A stretch of 64,000 nucleotides of DNA from Phytophthora colocasiae. Lineage: Eukaryota; Oomycota; Peronosporomycetes; Peronosporales; Peronosporaceae. Within the stretch, counting starts at the first letter, position 1, and every line of letters starts with the position of its first letter. The notes below the pieces were generated by a model that saw only the letters and a program-made list of their open reading frames with translations, did not search any database and was not told the origin of the DNA. The position numbers and the translations under genes are program-made. The stretch lies in NCBI GenBank assembly GCA_018806915.1, contig JAGKQI010000096.1, forward strand, positions 248,001 through 312,000. The letters run 5' to 3'. Shown one piece after another: positions 32,343 to 43,107 of this stretch.

Positions 32343-33806
32343 TTACTTGCTCTCCTGGTTGTGGTTGTCGATAGCCATGACAAGATATGCCGTAGCTGTC
32401 TTCAGGAACATGTTGAGATTGTCGTGGAGCTCTTGCGTCATAACCGCCGGATTTGCAGGAGCAGGTGCAATAGGAATCGCTGGAGTAGCCGTGGCACGGT
32501 CGTTACTGTCAAACGAAAGAGGCAGAGTATCCACAGTAGTTGCTTCTGGCAGCAGTTCCGAAAGGGCGTTGGCTGATAGCGCTGCCTGAGCTGTAGCAAT
32601 AGCTTTGACGGAATCCCTATTGAGCTTATTGCTGCTATCCGAACGTTGTAACGCCCCTGTCACCAAAAACTCATTCACACTTACAGGATCCATTTTTTTC
32701 GTAACTGTGTCCCCTATAGTGGAAGTACAAGCAGACAAAGGTCAAGGCTTTTAAACGTTTGACGAGATGTAATTTCTCGTACCTGCAATCCGACTGCACA
32801 TCTCAACGTGCGGAAACCCGCCTGTCCTCTTCAGACTCTGGAGCTGCAGCGAAAACTGTGGGCGGTCTTGAATCAGCTTGTCCCAGTCTTGTTGTGTTTT
32901 AGGCACCGTCTCAAGATCTCCTTTGAAATCAGTCACTTGTTTGAATTGCTCGTAGGATTGCATCAATTGTAGGTAGATGTCTTGAAATTGTTCTGTAGAT
33001 AGACACACATACACACACAATACCAGTAAATGTCACCAATCCGCAGTTCACTTCGCTTCTTTCCGTACGTACGCTCGTTAAAGCTGGTTTTGCACAGTTG
33101 ATTAAGCTGTTTAGTTGCATCAAGCCACACCTGGTCACTGGTACTTTCCTCTCCAGACTTTTCCCGAGCAACCTTCGCTCTCCAGCACAAAAACAACACA
33201 AGTCTCTCTTCGCGAGGGCCCCAGCTAAAAGATCGTCCCGGATTCGCACGTGCCTTTTTGGTGCCTGGTGCTGCTCCAATCGGCCCTGAACTGCGCTTCA
33301 CAGTCATCGCTGGCTGTTTGACATCCACTCCGGTGTCTCTCCCGATCGAAATACGACGGCAAACATCAACATGGGGAAAGCCCGCCTCTTTGAACAGTAT
33401 GAGTCGTTTAGCGCTGTCAGGGATTTCAACGATAAGTTTATCCCATTCTTTATCGCTCAAGCCACGCTCCCCACCCACATCCTTAAACAGTTCGTAGTCC
33501 ATCATCAGACGCGCATACTTGGATCTTAGCTGGTCTGCACAATAAAAAAATACAAATAAATACCAACTTTCATTGCAAATTGATTCCTTAGAACAACGCA
33601 CCAGCGTTAAAAGTGCTTTTGCAACGATCATTAACTTCTTCGGCGACTTTGTCCCAGCCCTTAGCCTTCAGTCCTCGGTCTGTACGCAGTTTTGGCTGCT
33701 GGCGGGTATTGTCGAATACCTCCAGTAATACCCGCTCTCTGGCGCCATCCCATACGGCTCGTTGGTGTCCCCACGCCTGCGCCTGCTTCATGTCTTCCTT
33801 GCTCAT
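32343..33806 (-). CDS. double Myb/SANT-like domain protein, tandem copy A (415 aa, four exons)
   Basis: Exons 33806-33602, 33534-33073, 32992-32783 and 32713-32343 (205, 462, 210, 371 nt; all splice phases 1). Spliced frame is intact, 415 aa. Two Myb/SANT-like (Myb_DNA-bind_3 type) domains: residues ~15-150 (RAVWDGARERVLLEVF..., KSTFNADQLRSKYARLM..) and ~195-305 (GPREERLVLFLCW..., TSFNE..). A Thr/Ala-rich segment follows, ending ELHDNLNMFLKTATAYLVM. Domains of this type are DNA-binding and are shared with PIF/Harbinger accessory proteins; no transposase lies nearby. The paralogue lies just upstream in the same orientation (33939-35393). Confidence 0.82.
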
Positions 33807-33938
33807 CGTCGAAGCTTATGAAGGATATTTTTAAGCTATTTGATAGGTAAGGGTTTCATTGAAATGCATGCTATTTAGTAGGATTGAGTAAACTTCAACG
33901 TTAACTTTCCCAAACATAAATTTCCCAAACATAAACGG

Positions 33939-35393
33939 TCACTGTCTTTCCTGGTTGTGATCATTGATGAGCATCACGAGATACGCGGTGGCCGTCTTCA
34001 GGAACATATTGAGGTTGTCGTGTAGCTCTTGGCTGAAGACAGCTGGAGCTCCGGCCCCGACACCAACACCGGCGACGGGCACAGCAACGTCAGGTTGATC
34101 TGCAGCATCAGGTGATCTCTCTCCATTAGCTGTAGGTGGAGCCATGGAGGTCACCAAGTTGGCGGTCGCTGGTAGCAGATACGAAAGAGCATTAGCTGAT
34201 AGAGAAGCTTGCGCACTTGCAATGGCATGAGCTGACTGGGCCTGGCTGCGAATCGGAATAGGCGCCGGAATTTGCAGTGCTCCAGTCGCCAAATAGTCAC
34301 GGGTGTTTGCTGGACCCATTCCGTTGGGTGGTGTGTCCCCTGATACGAAACATAGCAGCTTAGTGTTAGAATTTGTGAAGGAAATATCTTAGTTTTGCAG
34401 AACTCACCCTTAATCAGACTGCACACTTCAGCATGAGGGAATCCACCCGCCTCTTTCAGTTTGTCGAGATGCGCATAATGTCCTGGGCGTTCCCGGATAA
34501 GTCTCTCCCAATCCATGTCACTCTTAGGGATGGATTCGACAACTCCCAAAAACCCTGTCGCGATTTTAAATTGGCTGTAGCGCTGCATGAGCTCCACGTA
34601 TTTGTCCTTAACCTCCTCTGTTTCAAGTACAATATCAAGAGTGTTAGTGATTTACAGCTAATAACTCTTCCATACATCACAACAACCACCTACTCTCGTT
34701 GAAGTTGGCCGTGGAGAACTTGTTCAGCTCTTCAGTGACATCCGTCCATCCTTGTGGTTTCAAACCCTCGTCGCCAAATACCTCTCGGTCGTTCTTCGCT
34801 TTCCAACAAAGGAACAGCAGTAGCTTTTCCTCAAGAAGACTCCATCCTCCATTGTCTCCCTCAACGCGAGCTTTCTTAATCTCTTGCTTATCATTGACTG
34901 ACTGTGCAGATCTTTTGGAACGACGTTCGGCCTTGACAACTGGACCATCCTCCGATTTCGTCGCAGCAATTCGACGGCAGATGTCGATATGGGCACAACC
35001 ATGTTGTTTGAATTGGCGGAACCGGGACGCGTGCGTAGGTCGTTTATCGATGAGTTTTTGCCAGTCTTCGTCAGTTAACGAGCCTTCCTCTCCCCCGATT
35101 TCCTTGAAAATGTCGTAGTCCGACATTAACCGCGCATACTTGGATTTGATTTGGTCTGTCAAATATTCAGCATAACATATCTTTAATTTTATTTAAAAAT
35201 GCTTTATTAATTACTTACCAACGGCAAACAAAGTCGTGTAGCGCTTGTTGAGATCCGACGCGATATCCGACCACGTCCGGGCTTTGATACCGCGACCAGT
35301 GCGCAGCTCTGGGTCCTGTCGTGCCTTCTCAAATTGTTCGAGTAGCGCCCGTTCCATGGCGGGCTGCCATGCTGCACGTCTTCCACCGCTCAT
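33939..35393 (-). CDS. double Myb/SANT-like domain protein, tandem copy B (415 aa, four exons)
   Basis: Exons 35393-35219, 35155-34694, 34617-34408 and 34339-33939 (175, 462, 210, 401 nt). Exons 2 and 3 have exactly the same length as in copy A, and total coding length (1248 nt) is also identical. Domain 1 begins AAWQPAMERALLEQFEKA and spans exon 1/2; domain 2 begins WSLLEEKLLLFLCW and spans exon 2/3. The C-terminus ELHDNLNMFLKTATAYLVMLI is almost identical to copy A, while the linkers diverge. Each domain is interrupted by an intron at the equivalent place (just before the KxKY.xLM helix), evidence that the two domains themselves came from an older duplication. Confidence 0.82.
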
Positions 35394-35538
35394 TTTTTTT
35401 AATTAGCTTCAACTGGGAAAAAGTTTTAGGCAGTTGGACAGTGCAGGTACGTTAAAATCATGTTGTTTGATAGGTATTGAGCTCATTTTTGGACTTTGAT
35501 GGACAAGCTTTAGTGTTCCTCGTCTTCATCGCAGCTTT

Positions 35539-36543
35539 ATGACGTTACCACTCATTGACGCTCACTGCCATATCCACGACCAGCGTTTATGGTCTCCTGG
35601 CTCTCCATCGAGTCGTCAAATGATGCAAGATGTGCTCTCTAGAGCCCACCAAGCTCATCTCAGTCATGTCGTTTCTTGCGCTACACATGAAGATAATTGG
35701 CGAATCTTGGAGCAATTGATGGATCAACTAAAGGCTGACAACACATTGGAGATCGTACCAGCCTTTGGAGTACATCCTTGGTGGGCTTATGAGTTGTCAT
35801 CACACGATCCGGATAATCTAAAGCCGCTACGCGATATACTGGAGCGTTATCCGGCAGCAAGTGTACTGAACTTCACTTCAACTTGAAGTTACCTTTATGA
35901 AACTAACTTTAATAACTTTAATCCGCTATTATTACTGTTGCAGGTAGGGGAAATTGGGCTGTGTAAGAGTGCAAGAGGGAAACAGGTTCCGGTAGACGTA
36001 CAGGTGGAGATTTTCAGAGCGCAACTTGAACTTGCCTCAGAGTTGGAGAGGACTTGTGTGCTGCACTGCGTTGGTTACTATGGCAAAATGCTGGAAATGT
36101 TGCTAGGAATTGGTCGTGCAGGTGGAAAATTACCTCCGGTCCTTGTATTGCACTCGTACAGTGGTCCACCAGATATGATGCGGTCGTTTCTGGCTCTACC
36201 AGACACCCGAGTCTTCTTCTCATTGAATGCCAAGCAATTGACGGACTCTCGAATGAAGAAAGCAGCAGTATGCTGTAAAGAAGCACCATTGGATGCGTTA
36301 CTTCTCGAGACGGATGCACCTGACCAAGCACCTGCCGCTGAGCATATAGAGAAAATGTTTAGCCGCGACATGGAACATGATCAGATACCGTTGACGCTCC
36401 AAGAAGATTCAGCAGAGATAAATGAGCCAGCACTACTGAAGCTCGCGTTGTATAGTGCAGCGAAGATCCGAGATGTAGCGGTTGATGTTCTAGCAGTTGC
36501 AGTTTACCAAAACTGTAAGGAGGCTTTTGGAATTGACGACTGA
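35539..36543 (+). CDS. TatD-family deoxyribonuclease (307 aa, two exons)
   Basis: Exon 1 is 35539-35862, the intron 35863-35943 (GTACTG...TTGCAG) and exon 2 35944-36543, joined in phase 0 as PAAS|VGEIG. It is a metal-dependent TIM-barrel hydrolase: HxH motif in DAHCHIH at the N-terminus, GVHPWW, the metal-bridging glutamate in VGEIGLCK, histidines in LHCVG and LVLHSYSG, and the final aspartate in LLETDAP. All ligand positions expected of TatD enzymes are present and the length is normal. TatD proteins act as 3'-5' DNA exonucleases in repair or apoptotic DNA degradation. Confidence 0.93.
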
Positions 36544-36550
36544 AATCGTT

Positions 36551-37123
36551 TTAAAGGCCAAACGGAAAAGCGAAACTGGATTGAGCCTGAACGAAGTACA
36601 AGTCGCGATACCTACTTAAATTGCTGCGTAGTCCATGTCGCTGTACAAGAGTGACTGTAGCAATGAGTCGGAGTAGTCTACAGGAACGGAAGACAGAGAG
36701 TAAGATGCTTTCAACTGTGCATACCCATCTATGCTTTTGTATACCTTCATCGTAGTCGTATTGAGTCGTGGAATAGCGCGATTTGGCCTTGGCAAGAACT
36801 AGCACAACGATTGTCGCTCCTCCAACCAGTAGAGCTGCAGCTTCGACAGCAACTAGTGCACCACCGTAGGGTAAACGGACGGGTAGACTGTTGGCTTGGC
36901 GCTCCGTTTTTAAGTCTTGAATTGCGTTAGGTGATGGCACAACCTTCGCACTTTCAAGTGATGCAGGCACCACAACTTCGTCCATTAGTTTAGTCACATT
37001 GTCGTCTGAAAAGCTCTCGAAAGGATCCGCGATCTGAAAATCTTCGTCTAGCTCCGATGCCGATAGACACCCCGCAACACCAAGCAGTATCCCCGCCATT
37101 GCCGCAGTTGTCCGTACCCGCAT
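36551..37123 (-). CDS. small type I membrane protein, function unknown
   Basis: Start chosen at the ATG at 37123, since it opens a signal peptide (MRVRTTAAMAGILLGVAGCLSAS). An acidic lumenal region of ~60 residues and one TM segment (GGALVAVEAAALLVGGATIVVLVLAKAK) follow, then KSRYSTTQYDYDEG. A GT-AG intron probably starts at 36744 (GAAG|GTATAC) and ends near 36641 (TTGTACAG), which would replace the odd open tail KHRWVCTVESILL with a short C-terminus; the exact junction is not certain. The stop lies 8 bp beyond the convergent TatD stop. No family recognised. Confidence 0.6.
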   Translation of the reverse strand: MRVRTTAAMAGILLGVAGCLSASELDEDFQIADPFESFSDDNVTKLMDEVVVPASLESAKVVPSPNAIQDLKTERQANSLPVRLPYGGALVAVEAAALLVGGATIVVLVLAKAKSRYSTTQYDYDEGIQKHRWVCTVESILLSVFRSCRLLRLIATVTLVQRHGLRSNLSRYRDLYFVQAQSSFAFPFGL

Positions 37124-37241
37124 GATATTGCGAACTGACCCCAAAGGACGGACAGTGAGTAAAGATCGCGATCATGTCGAACAGGCGTAGAGGCGGCCGT
37201 GCATGTACTGTACAATGAGCCATCAGTAAGTTTGCATTTGC

Positions 37242-38853
37242 ATGGGGGGAAGCTCAAGATCGTACAGCACCATCAAGTCACCGTCTGCGTATTCGATCCA
37301 CGATGGTCGGGGCATTCGGCATCAACACACCACCGAGGAAGATCTTCTCGGAGGTCCAAGCACTTATGTAGAGCTGAGTGATCTTGCTCCAGGACGGTGT
37401 TCAGCACCTCACGTCGCAATTATTCAAGCTGCAACGTGCGTTGGGCCCACAGCTCTGGCGCTACCCTACGTCTTTCTGCTCGGTGGATTTCTCCTGACGT
37501 TCGTGCTACTGCCGATCTTCGCATTTGTGGCATGTGCGTTGAGACTGCGACTCGTACAACTTGGGATCTCGCACGGGGTTTACTCATTGCACGGGCTTGC
37601 AGCATTGGCATTTGGGCCAAAAGGTGCAATCATGTCGGCGCTACTACAGTTCACAGTCTCCGGCGGTCTCATCGCGACGTACCTCGCCATTCTCTTTCAA
37701 GATTTACCGGTGTTATTGGCGCAGGCTCTTGATCTGCAGATCGACAGTGATGATTCATCCAGATATCCGACAGCAGCCTGGTTTCTCAAAGACCGCGTTC
37801 GATTCGCAGAGATCGTGGTAAGTTTGTGGCTTTCTACATGATACGCGGGTTCTTGCGTGACTTGCTTTCTGCATTACAGACAGCAGTAGTGATTCTTTTC
37901 TGTCTCGGTTGGTCTTCTCACACGAAGTTGAAGCGATCCTGCATGGTATTGGCACTGGCATTATTTGTGGCATGCTTCTTTGTCCTTGTAAATGCTCCTG
38001 CACTCCACAAGCGTGCCGTTCCGTTGTTCTCAAAAGGGGTTTCAGATGACTATCTCACCATGCACGTTGCAGTGTGCCACTCGATGGCGATCCTGGCGAC
38101 ATCGTTTGCGAGTCCCCACCACATTTTCCACACATTTTACGCTCTTCGTGAGCGTTCCATCGGGCGATTCGCTAAGTTGTCAATCATTTCCACACTGATT
38201 TCGATCTTCTGGGCACTTGGATTTGGTGTTGGCGGATACTATTCGTTTCTATCGGATACCAAGCCCGACGTCCTACAAAATTATGTCAGCATGCCTTCGA
38301 AGAGTAGCTGGGCGTACTGGATCTTGATACCATTCTGCGCTATTGTGTGCATCGCACTAGAAGTACGTCACTTTTCCAACATCCTTTTCCAGACTCGTGA
38401 CACCATTTATGGCTTATGTTGTAGGTTGCCGTATCTCGTCACACTGCTTTGTTCTGTTGGAGAGCCAATTTCTCGCTGGATTTGGAGGGGAAGGATATCC
38501 TCTTTTGGTCCCAATTACCATCATCTCAACGCAAATCTGGTTCTGAAACAAATCTTGGCTTCAACTGGAAGCCCACATTCAGCACAGTTTTTGTCGTTTT
38601 CGCGATCGCCCAAGCAGCCATTTTCTCACAGTATACGATCGCAAAAGCAATGAGTACTACCGGCATGCTAGGCGGGTTCTCACTGCTATTCATTCTGCCT
38701 GCAGCGTGTCACTTGAGGTTGACTGTGGGTGACGACGATGAGGATCGAGGGGGTTGGCTGCTCATGAGGCTTCTTCCCGCTCTTAGTTTCGCAACTGGTC
38801 TTGTCGGCATCGTCTCCTGTGCGATAGTTGCTCTAATTCAAGAATTGCCATAG
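37242..38853 (+). CDS. amino acid/auxin permease (AAAP) family transporter (495 aa, three exons)
   Basis: Exons 37242-37817, 37880-38362 and 38425-38853; introns 62 and 62 bp; phases 0. Begins MGGSSRSYS, then the family's opening helix ATCVGPTALALPYVFLLGG (GxGxLxLPYA-like). About ten to eleven hydrophobic helices follow, with a Ser/Lys-rich loop encoded at the start of exon 3. Proton-coupled neutral or aromatic amino acid transport at plasma or vacuolar membrane is the usual role; the substrate cannot be read from sequence. The stop codon (38851-38853) lies inside the coding end of the convergent PrimPol gene. Confidence 0.85.
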
Positions 38854-41276
38854 TTTAGTCGTTCTGGTTCTGAGGTTGGGCTCAAGTCAATGTGCTGAGG
38901 AAGTGGTCTCGGCGGTGACCTACATAGAGCAAGATACACATTAGTGGATGTCGTTAGGGCGCTACCATCTATCGTACCTAAAATCAAGAGCTTGACAAAC
39001 TGGATCGTGACACTTCTGGTAAAACACGTGCTGGTCAATGTCCACGACAAACATGACGTTGTTGCTCTTGTGTGGCCTCCTAATATTCGCACACCAGCGA
39101 TTGCGAGCCATGTGATAGGTGATCATCCGCGGATGCTGTGTGGTTAGACTGGTATATTCAGGCTCAGCTGGAGTAGATTCCTGACCAGGTAACGCAGCAA
39201 TCATCGCTGAGTTGTTGGTCATTAACATTTGAATTGACCGAATTTCGCCTTGAACACCGCCAGTCGTAGCTTGAGAGCAAATAAAAGCATCCAAAGCCGG
39301 GTAAATCGATCTCCGACACTCAACGGACGAGACAACAAGACTCTTGGTTCCAGATGCAGTAAAGCGCTTGCTGCGTCCAGACGCAGTAAAAGAAGTCTCA
39401 CAGCGAAGGAGACGGCTTCGCTTAAGTTGCTGCTCTTTTGCTTCCAGAGATGGGTATGGACACACAAGCGTATTCAAGAACAAGTTGAGATCCAGCTCCG
39501 TTTCAGAAGGCGACAGCTCGTTAAGTGGGTGTAGTATGGCCTCCTTCTTGAATTTTGATGAGCCAAGCACCCGAAACATCCGATTCCGGGTATACACACC
39601 CATATCGATGAAGAGCTGCTTCTTCTCTTCAGGGTCATCCACAGACTCAGTGTTGACAAGGAAAGGTGTAGGTTGCAGGTCGGGTCTTCCACAAGAGCTT
39701 GCATCAGAAAATACGAGTTCACTGACGAATTCGCGCACGAACTGTCCAGCAAAAAAGCAAATGTCAGGGAACAGATTTAAGACAGAAAGAAATGGGAATT
39801 CGTACTGCTCCAGCGTGAAGGTTATTTGTAAAAAGAGCACTGTCAGGAAAATGAATCTGAATCAGTACATATAGCAGTTAGACATTTTGATGAAAACAAT
39901 ATCAAACGCGCATCCCACCAAACTCACGATGAGATGACGGCTGAATTTGGCTGGTGTTGATGAGTCGAGTTGGTAGATATCTCGGTCTTTCACGTTAATT
40001 CCGTATCTACGCTGCAAATCCGGTGTCAGAATCAAACCTTCACGTGCGCATTATCACCAGTAAGATACTTACATATAGTTCGAGTTGGAGTAGCGACACT
40101 AACATACTCACCAGTGAGGCACCATCGGCATTTGGATTTATGTCGCGTTTAAACTCCAAATCGAAGTAGAGTCTGCAGGGCACACCCTCGCGTATAATTT
40201 CATAAACATGCCGCTGCTTGCTGCTTGTTTTCTTGTAATTTTTCCAAAACTCAGCGAAACTTGCCACAAGAAAACGCCGTTTACCATCACCCGCACTCTC
40301 GAAAGAAAACACTCGAGGCGTAAGATCAGAACCAAAACTGGATAGAGAACAACGGGTTGCGTTCACACGTCTTCGAAAAGCAGCAACTTGATCCGAGAAT
40401 TCGAATGCCTCTTGTTGTCGAGGAAATGACGCCAAAATCGGCGCTGTGCCTTCCAGCTGACACATCAATGAGTGAGAAACTCTGAACTGCAGTTTTTCAT
40501 AGAACAAGCGCCAACTTCTGTCTGGCACGGAAGGCTGCCCACTTGCCAGGTTGACAGGATTGGAACCGTAAAATGCTTCCGCAGACAATGTTTTCCTGCG
40601 TTTGACCATATCACCCAGCTTTGATCCATTGGCACGTTGTAGGTTTATTTCCCGTTTGGCAAGACACTTCTTCGCGGAGGTGGATAGCAACACCTTAGGA
40701 AAAGCCGTGTGCAATGCAGCCAATAGCTCCTCCATCATGTCTGTATCGTAGAACAATTCCACACTTTGGTCGTTCGTCTGCTTTGTATTCTCACCCGCCC
40801 TTGTCGTCAACACTGCTCGGTGTACTCGGCTAAAGAAATACCCTTGTTGCCACTTGTCGTCCACATCTAAAACCACCAAAACACTCGACACGAAAGGAGA
40901 CGGACTGGCAGGATCAAACTTTGGTTAGTAATTGAAATCGTCCTTCCATATATCAAAACTCAATTTACCTATAAACAGAGAAGCAGGAAATTGCATCAGC
41001 AGGTAGAAAAATACATTTCCTCTCGGAATCAAAACCTGGAGTTTTCGTCAGATAAAGACCTTGCTCCATTGCGCTATGGACAATAGAAGACTGCGAATTC
41101 AATCGGACCTGAAGGCAGAAGGGTATCACGTCCAGCTCATGTTGCTCCGCGTCCTCAATGGCGTGCAGGGCCGTGCCTATTGGCCCCGTCCAGACACGAC
41201 ACACTTCGGTCTCGAATACTAGAGTCATTCTGAAGGTGACCGTTTCTATTGAATGATGTTTATTGGCTGAAAACAT
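38838..41276 (-). CDS. PRIMPOL: PrimPol (CCDC111-type) primase-polymerase (710 aa, five exons)
   Basis: Exons 41276-40969, 40904-40073, 40011-39928, 39804-38978 and 38919-38838, joined in phases 2, 0, 0, 2. Archaeo-eukaryotic primase core: FW..Y...RHVYEIIREG.PCRLYFDLEF (DxE catalytic pair) in exon 2; the LDSSTPAKFSRHLI motif (third metal/nucleotide motif) in exon 3. A UL52-like zinc finger near the C-terminus (NRWCANI..PHKSNN..YQKCHDPVC) is followed by the spliced ending R-SPPRPLPQHIDLSP. PrimPol repriming lets forks bypass lesions in nucleus and mitochondrion. The exon 4 acceptor at 39805-39806 is the only in-frame one but gives a longer HLI-to-FVRE spacer than in animals. Start could also be the internal ATG at 41228. 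Confidence 0.88.
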
Positions 41277-41340
41277 GTCGAAACTCGAAAGGTCGTAGGT
41301 AAATGGCTACATTTGTGATACATGCAGTGATCTTACCGAT
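41277..41340. promoter_or_regulatory. 64-bp divergent promoter, PrimPol / actin-like gene
   Basis: Only 64 bp separate the two start codons (41276 minus, 41341 plus). It must contain both 5' UTRs and core promoters unless PrimPol starts at 41228. Confidence 0.6.
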
Positions 41341-42525
41341 ATGGAGGCGATCGTGCTCGATAATGGCTCGGGAATACTGAAAGCGGGCTTTTCGGGGGAA
41401 GACACACCACGGACGACCTTCACGACATGCACGGGACGAGTGAAGAACCCTGAGTGGTTTGCATCACAGGCACCGAACTGGAAGGCGGAACTGCGTGACC
41501 GGGATACTTTCGTCGGGGCGGAGTGTCAATTGTATCGCGACTTCCTCGAGCTCTCGAATCCAATCAATCGCGGAATTGTCGAGGACTGGGATGCGTTAGA
41601 ACGTATGTGGGAATTTGTGTTTACTCAGGAGCTGCGGGTGGATCCGGAGACTGCGGCAATGCCAATACTCTGTATCAGCTCACCGTCCGGATCGAAGAAG
41701 CAGCAGGAGCGCATGGCACAATTGATGTTCGAGTCCCAGAAAGTCTGTGGCTTTTACTTCATGCAACAATGTGTGTTGGCTCTGTTTGCATCGGGCCGCA
41801 CTCGCGGTCTTGTGGTAGAAGTTGGTCACGGGTCGAGCCATGCGATCCCTATCTTTGAGGGTTATGCTTTGCCTCACGCAGCGCTTCATTACAATGCAGG
41901 CGGGATGGATATCAGTCAGCGCTTACAGCTTCTGCTATCAAAGCGTGGAGTATCTTTCCACTCGTTTCCTCTTCATACAATCGATGAAATCAAAGAGTCC
42001 ACGTGCGCGATGGGGGACGGAATGCAAGGACAAAATCAAGAGGATGAAGCAAGCAAACCATTTGAATTACCCGACGGAACGATATTGCAAGTTGATCAGC
42101 AAACTCAGACAACACCTGCAGAAATCCTATTCAAACCGCAGGAGTTAAGCGATGAGCATCCGCAGCGTCCTGATAAAGGTCTGCATGAATGTGCAGCCGC
42201 AAGCATAGCCATGTGTGACAAGGATCTTCAAAGTGACTTGCTCAATGCTGTTGTGCTCGCTGGAGGTACGACGATGCTACCAGGTTTCTCTCGTCGATTC
42301 CAAGACGAGCTTCAGTCGGTACTGCAACACACAGGTAGCAGTAGCAACGTGAACGTCATACCGGATCCAGTAGTTCGGGAACGAGGCTACAACTCACAGC
42401 GGAAAATCGCCGCATGGGTTGGAGGGTCCATGTTCGCATCGCTCGACACATTTCACGACATTCACATCACCAAGCAGGAGTGGGAAGAATACCACGAGGC
42501 CATTCTGGATCGCAAATGTTTCTAA
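41341..42525 (+). CDS. divergent actin-like protein (394 aa, intronless)
   Basis: Starts MEAIVLDNGSGILKAGFSGED, the phosphate-1 loop of the actin fold. Further actin fold motifs are FVGAECQ, NPINRGIVEDWDALERMWEFVF, a phosphate-2 region LVVEVGHGSSHAIPIFEGYALPHA, and the adenosine motif LAGGTTMLPGF. The C-terminus ends W.GGSMFASL....ITKQEWEEYHEAILDRKCF, so it terminates with the Cys-Phe pair of actins. There is an insertion of about 25 polar residues (GQNQEDEASKPFELPDG) within subdomain 3 relative to canonical actin. It is too divergent to be a conventional actin; an orphan actin-related protein is the best call. Confidence 0.9.
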   Translation: MEAIVLDNGSGILKAGFSGEDTPRTTFTTCTGRVKNPEWFASQAPNWKAELRDRDTFVGAECQLYRDFLELSNPINRGIVEDWDALERMWEFVFTQELRVDPETAAMPILCISSPSGSKKQQERMAQLMFESQKVCGFYFMQQCVLALFASGRTRGLVVEVGHGSSHAIPIFEGYALPHAALHYNAGGMDISQRLQLLLSKRGVSFHSFPLHTIDEIKESTCAMGDGMQGQNQEDEASKPFELPDGTILQVDQQTQTTPAEILFKPQELSDEHPQRPDKGLHECAAASIAMCDKDLQSDLLNAVVLAGGTTMLPGFSRRFQDELQSVLQHTGSSSNVNVIPDPVVRERGYNSQRKIAAWVGGSMFASLDTFHDIHITKQEWEEYHEAILDRKCF

Positions 42526-42697
42526 GTAACAAAGTAGGATCAGTGCGTGTATTCAGGCTTTAAGGCTATAGGTAGCATCCAACAACGAAGAAAAGTAAGA
42601 AAAAAAATACACAGAAACATGGAACGACAACTAAGGGAGCATCCAGAGGCTCCTAGTTTGGGATGAAGTTCGGAATCAGCTGAATCAGATCATTGCC

Positions 42698-42983
42698 TTA
42701 GCAACCGCAAGGTTGGCGCATCGCGTACTGCATGAAATGTAGCAGCAGCATGAACATCATGAAAGTGTTGAGGTTCCAGTCTGTTTAACAATAATAAACG
42801 TCAGATCTCCTCAGTGTAACCACCTATAACCTCAAAGGGTTACGCACCTCCAAACATGTCGTGCTCAGGCTGCTGCTGCGCGTCAGGCGCCTGTTGGTTG
42901 GACGAATCAGCATCATTTGCCTGTACGTTGCGTCTCTGTGACCCCGAGACGGAGCACGAAGGAGCTGGTGCGGCGTTCTCCAT
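42698..42983 (-). CDS. 72-aa tail-anchored candidate, two exons
   Basis: Exon 1 is 42983-42848 and exon 2 42780-42698, a 67-bp intron (GTGCGT...AAACAG), phase 1. Protein MENAAPAPSCSV... is polar and Gln/Asp-rich for 45 residues. It then has DWNLNTFMMFMLLLHFMQYAMRQPCGC: one hydrophobic segment right at the C-terminus, with cysteines at the end. No single open frame covers it, so single-exon gene finders would miss it. Function unknown; the conserved splice phase, ATG and stop support a real gene. It is head-to-head with the BED/hAT gene (124 bp between starts). Confidence 0.7.
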
Positions 42984-43107
42984 AGCGACGGAGTGGAGGA
43001 GAATTGCTTAGTGAGGAGTCGGAGTCAGATGTGAAACAGGCATTCATTTGAACAAATTTTATTTAGTATATGTCACTAAAACGGGTATTGCTGCAATTTC
43101 TGGGAAC
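42984..43107. promoter_or_regulatory. 124-bp divergent promoter
   Basis: Shared upstream region of the 72-aa gene (minus) and the BED/hAT-derived gene (plus, ATG at 43108). Confidence 0.5.
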
